DNA from: Candidatus Sifarchaeum subterraneum
GTDB lineage: Archaea; Asgardarchaeota; Sifarchaeia; Sifarchaeales; Sifarchaeaceae
Assembly: GCA_016292335.1 (NCBI GenBank)
Contig: JAECRX010000145.1
Span: 1 to 9,378 of the forward strand
DNA: 9,378 nt
Direction: 5' to 3'
This document shows positions 5,546-9,378 of this stretch, one piece after another. The notes beneath the pieces are model-generated. The model was not told the origin of the DNA, searched no databases, and was given only the letters and a program-made list of their open reading frames with translations. A program made the translations under genes and the position numbers. Every line of letters begins with the position of its first letter. Position 1 is the first letter of the stretch.

Positions 5546-7441
5546 TCATATTAAAATGATTTTTCCAAGGATACTTAAAGCCTTCACGATTTCTTCAAGC
5601 CCTACTTTCACAGCAGCCAGAGTTCCGAAATTTGCTGTAGATACTCGTTTCAATTTGAACTGTAAGCCTCTTGAAAGGTCTTCAGGCAATATAGTGTGGA
5701 AAAAATCGCTTATTTCTTTAGTTAAGTTAGGGATGTAATAACGGCCAATACTTTTTACATTTGCAGGTTGAACACAATAACCAATGCTTTTAATATTATT
5801 GATCAGCGCTGAAAGAACTTCGTCAATCTTTCCTTTGCTTATTAAAAATTTGTTTTGTGCTTTTTGCCATTTGACTAGTGCTTTGACAATATTTATTTGA
5901 ACTTCTTCTTTTTCTATACTTATAGCTCTTGGGTCATCATCTATCAGTAATTCTATCAAAGATGGAATAGCATTTTCAACAATCTCTGGTGATTTATCGC
6001 CGATCTCTCCGATTGCTTTAACGGTTTCGCAACGAACATCCCATCTTTCGTCTTTTAGAAGAGGTATAAGGTGGGAAACTATCCGTTTTGCTCCTCTTGG
6101 TTCTTTTTCAATGATTTTACCAAGAGACCATACTGCTTTTTTCTGTATCTCCCTTTTCCCAGATTTCAAAGCCTCATATAAATGAGGCAGGATTTGATCT
6201 AAAAGTTCAGGTATTTCCAATCCTATTCTTCCAAGTACTTTGGCAGCGTTGGTATCGACATCTGAATTTTTTAGTGCAAGAAAAATATCTTCCAGCATTT
6301 GGAAATTTTTCCTTACCAAGTTCAGAATTTGATCAAAATTCTTTTCATCTTCTAAAAATAGAAATAACTGTTTCTCTTCGGGAATCCTGTAGTCTAATTT
6401 TATAAGAGATTCAAAAGCTTGTCTCCGTACCTCTTTTTTTTTGTCTTGCAATGTTTGGATAAGAAAAGGTATTGCGTATTTGTCACCTATATTTCCGAGT
6501 GCCTCCGCACTAATTTTACGCACATGTTCATGTGGGTCAATTAGTGATTGCGTTAGTGAATTTACCGATTCTCTATCCCTGATTTTGCCTGAAGCATCGG
6601 CAGCGCTAAGACGAACATGCCAGTGCTCATCATTCAACAGTGTATGTATTAATGATTTTATAATCCGTTTATCTCTGATACCGATTATGCTTAACGCATT
6701 AGCAGAAGTACTTCGCACATATACACGTTCATCATTCAACATTGAGTGTATTAGAGACTCCATCGTTTGTTTACATAGTATTCGCTCTAATGATTCTTCA
6801 ATATGTGGAATTTGCTCTCCACCAAGAAAACCATCCATTTTAAGTGCTTGGACAGCCAATCTGCATAATTCTGGTTTTAAAAGGGATGATGAAATCTCCA
6901 TTTCGTTTAATATACTTTGAATTCTATGATATGCTATTATGGTATGAAGTAAACGATAGAAACATTCATTTACATTTAGGCCTGTTTTGGATGAAGCTTC
7001 AAAAAAGGGGATTTTCCATTTTCCGGCAAGTTCTCTCCCTTCAGCTTTTGAAATAGCCCGGTTAAATTCTTGTTCGTCTTTCTTATTTCCTAAAAGAACA
7101 CAAGGAATAGTAGTATAAAGTTTCAATAATTCTGTTTTCCAGTTTCCAAGATTCTCGAAACTCTTCCTATTCGAAATATCGTAAACTAACAAAACACCAT
7201 CAGCACTTTCATAGTACTCCTGAGATGTAAGATCGTCAAACTCAGGGAGATACCAAATGTGGATTTTCAATCGTATTTCAGCAAATCGGAGGTGAGCAAC
7301 ATTAAAGAATATTCTATCATCCACAGTATATCGAACGCCATATATGCCACTAGGTGAATGTGTTTGACAAAAGTACGATTGAAGTGCAGATTTTCCGACC
7401 GCAGGATCACCTGCAACGATCAACTTAGTGTGTTCGTGCAT
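5546..7441 (-). CDS. Ras/Rab-like GTPase domain fused to HEAT repeats
   Basis: A 631-residue fusion. Residues about 3-170 are a Ras-superfamily domain. G1 is GDPAVGKS at 11-18, G4 is GNKKD at 118-122 and G5 is EASSKTG at 148-154. The segment between IHIW and YYESADG, where Rab proteins have DTAGQE, reads YLPEFDDLTSQE, so DxxG and the catalytic Gln are lost. The switch I Thr is also not in its usual setting (GIYGVRYT). It may bind nucleotide without normal hydrolysis or switching. Residues about 223-350 hold four HEAT/PBS-lyase-type repeats (for example DERVYVRSTSANALSIIGI), with further repeats at about 395-525 and an unknown tail at 526-631. I chose the ATG at 7441: GGAGA lies 10 nt upstream and the protein then begins at the first beta strand. 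The frame opens at 7561, but that start has no RBS and abuts a TATA-like box. Such fusions are typical of Asgard archaea. Confidence 0.87.
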   Translation of the reverse strand: MHEHTKLIVAGDPAVGKSALQSYFCQTHSPSGIYGVRYTVDDRIFFNVAHLRFAEIRLKIHIWYLPEFDDLTSQEYYESADGVLLVYDISNRKSFENLGNWKTELLKLYTTIPCVLLGNKKDEQEFNRAISKAEGRELAGKWKIPFFEASSKTGLNVNECFYRLLHTIIAYHRIQSILNEMEISSSLLKPELCRLAVQALKMDGFLGGEQIPHIEESLERILCKQTMESLIHSMLNDERVYVRSTSANALSIIGIRDKRIIKSLIHTLLNDEHWHVRLSAADASGKIRDRESVNSLTQSLIDPHEHVRKISAEALGNIGDKYAIPFLIQTLQDKKKEVRRQAFESLIKLDYRIPEEKQLFLFLEDEKNFDQILNLVRKNFQMLEDIFLALKNSDVDTNAAKVLGRIGLEIPELLDQILPHLYEALKSGKREIQKKAVWSLGKIIEKEPRGAKRIVSHLIPLLKDERWDVRCETVKAIGEIGDKSPEIVENAIPSLIELLIDDDPRAISIEKEEVQINIVKALVKWQKAQNKFLISKGKIDEVLSALINNIKSIGYCVQPANVKSIGRYYIPNLTKEISDFFHTILPEDLSRGLQFKLKRVSTANFGTLAAVKVGLEEIVKALSILGKIILI

Positions 7442-7565
7442 TTGCTGCTTATCTCCATCTGATATCCATACGACAAAAGTATATTTCTCACGTGTATCAT
7501 ACGTTTTAAAATTCAAAAAAATATAATTCGTATAGCATTCTATCAAGTGTAAGAAATTCATAATT

Positions 7566-7573
7566 TATTTAAA
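7566..7573 (-). promoter_or_regulatory. TATA-like box for the GTPase-led block
   Basis: TTTAAATA on the - strand ends about 125 nt before the chosen GTPase start (7441). It lies just after the stop of the truncated hydrolase. Transcription starting about 25 nt downstream (near 7541) would exclude the upstream ATG at 7561, which supports 7441 as the real start. It is an AT-rich match, without an experimental start site. Confidence 0.4.
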
Positions 7574-7581
7574 TTCACTGT

Positions 7582-7890
7582 TTAGATGCAAGCAAAGAGT
7601 TTTTTTGCATTTTTGTGGGCTATTTTTTCTATGACTTTTTTATTAATTTCCTGTTTAAGCATCTGATGAACTGCTTTTGAGCAAGAGAAAAGATCTGATT
7701 TGTCCCGTCCCAAGTCGCTATTAAGTATAAGCCGGTCGGAATGTTGTTCCCCATATTCTCTGATGATACTTACAAAATCTTCAGGAGTGAGTTTCCCGAG
7801 TTGAACAGTGAGTCCAATAAAATAAGGAGTTTCTAATAAAAGATCAATATTTTCTCGTGTCACGTGATCGACTAAAACATTCTGATTCTT
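7582..7890 (-). pseudogene. 5'-truncated COG1099/TatD-like metal hydrolase
   Basis: The C-terminal third of an archaeal TatD-related TIM-barrel metal-dependent hydrolase (COG1099-like, normally about 250-290 residues). Recognisable segments are NVLVDHV just before the GTG at 7863, then PYFIGLTVQLGKLTPEDF, RLILNSDLGRDKSDLF and a terminal IEKIAHKNAKKLF helix. These match the family pattern 'DH...G.TvqpgKL......nSD...SD......Na..f'. The N-terminal HxH metal ligands and most of the barrel are missing. Homology continues upstream of the GTG to about 7887, and the frame stays open to 7911 without a sensible start. This argues for a broken gene rather than a small intact one. At the breakpoint it abuts another gene fragment on the opposite strand. 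Confidence 0.7.
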
Positions 7891-8020
7891 GAAACTTAAA
7901 TACTTAAAACTTCAAGGCCGGTTTAATCACCTTACGAAGGAACAAATTGAAGAATATCAGACGATGATTAACGAACAATGGGAGCATTTAAGAAGCCTCG
8001 CAGAAAACAACACAGAATGA
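7886..8020 (+). pseudogene. C-terminal fragment of pyruvate:ferredoxin oxidoreductase beta-like subunit
   Basis: A plus-strand frame of about 44 codons ends at the TGA at 8018-8020. It reads YLKLQGRFNHLTKEQIEEYQ and then a helix ending with INEQWEHLRSLAE. This closely resembles the conserved C-terminal tail of archaeal PorB-type subunits ('eYLKLQGRF.HLt.eeI..iQ..vd..W..L'). A full subunit is about 290-320 residues and carries the thiamine-diphosphate and Fe-S sites, all absent here. The frame is blocked by a stop at 7883-7885, and no other part of the enzyme lies to the left. The fragment cannot work alone. It is followed by a strong T-tract, probably the old operon terminator. The assignment is from memory of the family, not from a search. 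Confidence 0.55.
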
Positions 8021-8022
8021 GA

Positions 8023-8035
8023 TTTTTTATTTTTT
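8023..8035 (+). terminator. T-tract terminator after the PorB-like fragment
   Basis: Two runs of six T separated by one A follow the TGA of the PorB-like tail by 2 nt. T-rich tracts are the usual intrinsic stop signals of archaeal RNA polymerase. This supports the fragment being the true 3' end of a former gene. Confidence 0.55.
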
Positions 8036-8053
8036 AAAAACTAAAATGAAATA

Positions 8054-8075
8054 GAAAAAAAGGGGGAAAAATGGG
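8054..8075 (-). terminator. T-tract terminator of surface protein copy 1
   Basis: After the TAA (8076-8078) the - strand reads CCCAT, four T, five C and then seven T. The same C5-T6/7 block follows the stop of the second copy, so it was duplicated or conserved with the gene. It is probably the transcription stop. Confidence 0.55.
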
Positions 8076-8398
8076 TTACTCCATTTTTCTCTTTTTTGCT
8101 TCTAAGATAACAAATGCTGCAACGGGTATTGTGGCTACTGTTATTGTAAATGGACATAACCCCATTTCCTCACTAGGGCTGGCAAGGCTGGCGTTAGTAT
8201 CTTCAAGAGTAATATGTACTCCTGAGCTATCGCTTTTGGACTCTATTTTCTCTTCATAAAGAATTCCAGCCTTTTGATCCCACCAGTATTCGACTGTATA
8301 GAGCGGGTTGGAATATGTACACATATAAGCGTTCATAGTCTTGTCGACACTTTCGCCATTTATTTTTCCCTGGTAATTATAATCTTTCTTTTCAACTG
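8055..8398. repeat. Left copy of a diverged direct duplication
   Basis: This stretch matches 9049-9378 in the same orientation, with long identical blocks such as the one around AATTCCAGC...TTTGATCCCACCAGTATTCG and the one around GCGTTCATAGTCTTGTCGAC. It covers the 3' part of the surface protein gene and its terminator. The similarity continues to the window edge, so the true extent of the right copy is unknown. Confidence 0.85.
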
Positions 8399-8762
8399 CA
8401 GAGGTAGTACCCCCACCCAGTTCCTCAAGTTTAAGGCCTTTATTCTGTTGTTCTGCAGTTTCCAGTTCACTTATCGCAACAATCGCCGAATTTTCAGTAG
8501 CTGACCAAGTGTCTGAAGAAGTAGATCCATACCATTTAAATTCTACATCTATAGTCCCGTCAGGGTTGATGCTAACCACTTCCACAGTAAGACCAATTGA
8601 TCCCAAAGTCTTCCCTTCTTCATCTTTCGAGATCACAGTCCAAGATGCCCAATCTCCAGCGTCAACGCCCCATTCTACAGCTGCTTGAGTATTCGTGGCT
8701 AGAAGGAATACAAGGAAAACTGACAGCAATATCCCTTTATATCCAAAAATCACTTTTCGCAA
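8076..8762 (-). CDS. Secreted, C-terminally membrane-anchored surface protein, copy 1
   Basis: A 228-residue exported protein of unknown function. Residues 2-27 form a signal peptide: basic RK, a hydrophobic core ILLSVFLVFLLA, and a TNTQA site. The outer part (about 28-200) is acidic and rich in G, S, T and W; it contains WGVDAGDWASWTV and a C-terminal EYWWDQKAGILYEE segment. Residues about 202-222 (CPFTITVATIPVAAFVILEA) are a single membrane span, followed by KKRKME, so the protein would be anchored facing outward. I chose the TTG at 8762: GAGGA lies 6 nt upstream and the signal peptide is then at the very N-terminus. The frame opens at a TTG at 8822, but without an RBS. A paralogue lies next to it, so this is a duplicated, lineage-specific family; I recognise no named domain. 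Confidence 0.75.
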   Translation of the reverse strand: MRKVIFGYKGILLSVFLVFLLATNTQAAVEWGVDAGDWASWTVISKDEEGKTLGSIGLTVEVVSINPDGTIDVEFKWYGSTSSDTWSATENSAIVAISELETAEQQNKGLKLEELGGGTTSAVEKKDYNYQGKINGESVDKTMNAYMCTYSNPLYTVEYWWDQKAGILYEEKIESKSDSSGVHITLEDTNASLASPSEEMGLCPFTITVATIPVAAFVILEAKKRKME

Positions 8763-8836
8763 TTCAATTCCTCTTTTTTTTGAATTTTTATTTCTCACTT
8801 TAGGTGAAATAAAATAGCGCAAAATAATGAGGTATC

Positions 8837-8850
8837 TTTATAATTTATAA
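8837..8850. promoter_or_regulatory. Near-palindromic TATA element between divergent genes
   Basis: TTTATAATTTATAA can be read as a TATA box on either strand. On the + strand it lies about 35-48 nt before the ATG of the 48-codon ORF, leaving a leader of about 15 nt. On the - strand it lies about 75-88 nt before the TTG of the surface protein gene. It may drive both. Confidence 0.4.
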
Positions 8851-8884
8851 TTTTTGTGATAGCACAAAAAGAACAAAAATAACG

Positions 8885-9031
8885 ATGGAGGATCTTCTCC
8901 AGGCAATCCCCCGAGTTGAGCCTACCCTAACGCAAGATCAGATAGAGGAATTCGAGAGACATGCTAGAAAAATACAGAGAGGTAAGGTAACATTGCGAAG
9001 AGACCCGTCTTATTCGCTTTTCTATGGTTGA
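8885..9031 (+). CDS. Possible 48-aa small acidic/basic protein
   Basis: A 48-codon frame from ATG to TGA, placed between the two surface-protein copies on the opposite strand. The reading looks protein-like: MEDLLQAIPRVEP, then a charged helix LTQDQIEEFERHARKIQRGK, then a short VTLRRDPSYSLFYG tail. There is no RBS, but a TATA-like element about 40 nt upstream fits a near-leaderless archaeal transcript. I do not recognise the family. Its size and charge recall small antitoxin-like or regulatory proteins, but no partner toxin is next to it. It could also be the tail of a decayed gene, as debris is common in this part of the window. Confidence 0.45.
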   Translation: MEDLLQAIPRVEPTLTQDQIEEFERHARKIQRGKVTLRRDPSYSLFYG

Positions 9032-9045
9032 ACTATTAATTCAAA

Positions 9046-9067
9046 TATAAAAAAGGGGGAAGGTGGG
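9046..9067 (-). terminator. T-tract terminator of surface protein copy 2
   Basis: Downstream of the TAA (9068-9070) the - strand has a C5 run followed by T6, the same arrangement as after copy 1. It is the likely transcription stop for this copy. Confidence 0.5.
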
Positions 9068-9378
9068 TTATTCCATTTTTCTCTTTTTTGCTTCTAAGAT
9101 AACAAATGCTACAACAGGTATTGTGGCTACTGTTATTGTAAATGGACATAAGCTCTTCTCGCTAAGACTGGCGTTGGTATCTTCAAGAGTTATGCAATAT
9201 TCTATTTTAGTTTTTTTGGACTTTGATTTACCTTCATAAAGAATTCCAGCATTTTGATCCCACCAGTATTCGCCTGTATAGTCTGGGTCGGAAAATGTAC
9301 ACGTGTAAGCGTTCATAGTCTTGTCGACACTTTCGCCATTTATTTTTCCAGTGTATTCGTAATCATTCTTTTCAACTG
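9049..9378. repeat. Right copy of the diverged direct duplication (cut by window)
   Basis: Same orientation as 8055-8398 and clearly related base by base, with a few small insertions and deletions. Silent differences and a short variable stretch (about 9155-9235) show it is not a recent perfect copy. Confidence 0.85.
9068..9378 (-). CDS. Surface protein paralogue, copy 2 (partial, 5' end outside window)
   Basis: The frame continues in step to the window edge. It aligns with copy 1 from VEKNDYEYTGKINGESVDK through NAYTCTFSDPDYTGEYWWDQ to the end. The membrane span and tail (CPFTITVATIPVVAFVILEA then KKRKME) differ from copy 1 by a single residue. In contrast, the segment just before the span is shorter and changed (SKSKKTKIEYCITLEDTNAS and SEKS here, versus SKSDSSGVHITLEDTNAS and SPSEEMG in copy 1). 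The internal ATG at 9316 is not the start. The N-terminal two thirds, including any signal peptide, lie outside. Confidence 0.8.
   Translation of the reverse strand, partial: VEKNDYEYTGKINGESVDKTMNAYTCTFSDPDYTGEYWWDQNAGILYEGKSKSKKTKIEYCITLEDTNASLSEKSLCPFTITVATIPVVAFVILEAKKRKME

Noticed and set aside
6630..6770. Near-repeated DNA (CATTCAACA...GTGTATTA) that might be a small repeat array
   Set aside because: The similarity reflects successive HEAT repeats in the protein, not a DNA element.
6441..7056. Plus-strand open frames of 159 and 70 codons opposite the GTPase-HEAT gene
   Set aside because: They lie antisense to a gene with clear GTPase and HEAT motifs and show no family pattern of their own.
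7442..7561. A 40-residue N-terminal extension of the GTPase-HEAT protein
   Set aside because: The upstream ATG lacks an RBS and abuts a TATA-like box. The extension has no domain-like pattern, whereas the ATG at 7441 has GGAGA and begins at the first GTPase strand.
7582..8020. A small toxin-antitoxin or mobile-element pair formed by the two short frames
   Set aside because: Both frames carry recognisable C-terminal signatures of larger metabolic enzymes, with no transposase, terminal inverted repeat or target duplication seen.
8763..8822. A 20-residue N-terminal extension of surface protein copy 1
   Set aside because: It would place a very basic stretch before the signal peptide. The TTG at 8762 has GAGGA at good spacing and gives a normal signal peptide.
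1..9378. CRISPR arrays, tRNA or rRNA genes and insertion sequences
   Set aside because: No regularly spaced repeats, no cloverleaf with CCA-end context, no rRNA-like stretch and no transposase motifs were noticed on either strand by eye.

Overview
This is an AT-rich archaeal window, most likely from an Asgard (Promethearchaeati) genome. The pointers are a longin-like protein gene, a Ras/Rab-type small GTPase domain fused to HEAT repeats, a RadB-type recombinase, a Clp1/Grc3-type polynucleotide kinase, TATA-like elements ahead of genes, T-tract ends and several TTG starts. The sequence does not settle the exact clade. No rRNA, tRNA, CRISPR array or transposase was seen.

Region 1 (1-1651, + strand): a promoter with an RBS that may be sequestered in a hairpin. 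It is followed by two overlapping small genes, an unknown helical protein and a winged-helix DNA-binding protein. Then comes a possible 57-codon gene and a 221-aa longin-like protein. Region 2 (1730-7441, - strand): a co-directional block read from right to left. Its order is GTPase-HEAT protein, RadB-like ATPase, a poorly resolved gap with a possible 47-aa gene, an RNase H-fold protein, a Clp1-like polynucleotide kinase and a YfcE/MJ0936-type phosphoesterase. Apart from the GTPase, these products fit nucleic-acid repair or RNA processing. The GTPase domain is unusual: G1, G4 and G5 are intact, but the G3 DxxG(Q) motif is replaced.

Region 3 (7582-8036): a scar. The 3' part of a COG1099/TatD-like hydrolase gene on the - strand meets the 3' end of what looks like a pyruvate:ferredoxin oxidoreductase beta gene on the + strand. 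Both lack their 5' parts, and the breakpoint lies at about 7885-7901. Region 4 (8055-9378): two adjacent co-oriented copies of a secreted, C-terminally membrane-anchored protein gene on the - strand. The second runs off the window. Between them, on the + strand, is a 48-codon ORF that appears to share a symmetrical TATA-like element with the complete copy.

Overall, the left two thirds look like a stable core with a regulatory or trafficking flavour (longin, GTPase, nucleic-acid enzymes). The right third is rearranged accessory DNA with gene debris and a lineage-specific surface-protein duplication.
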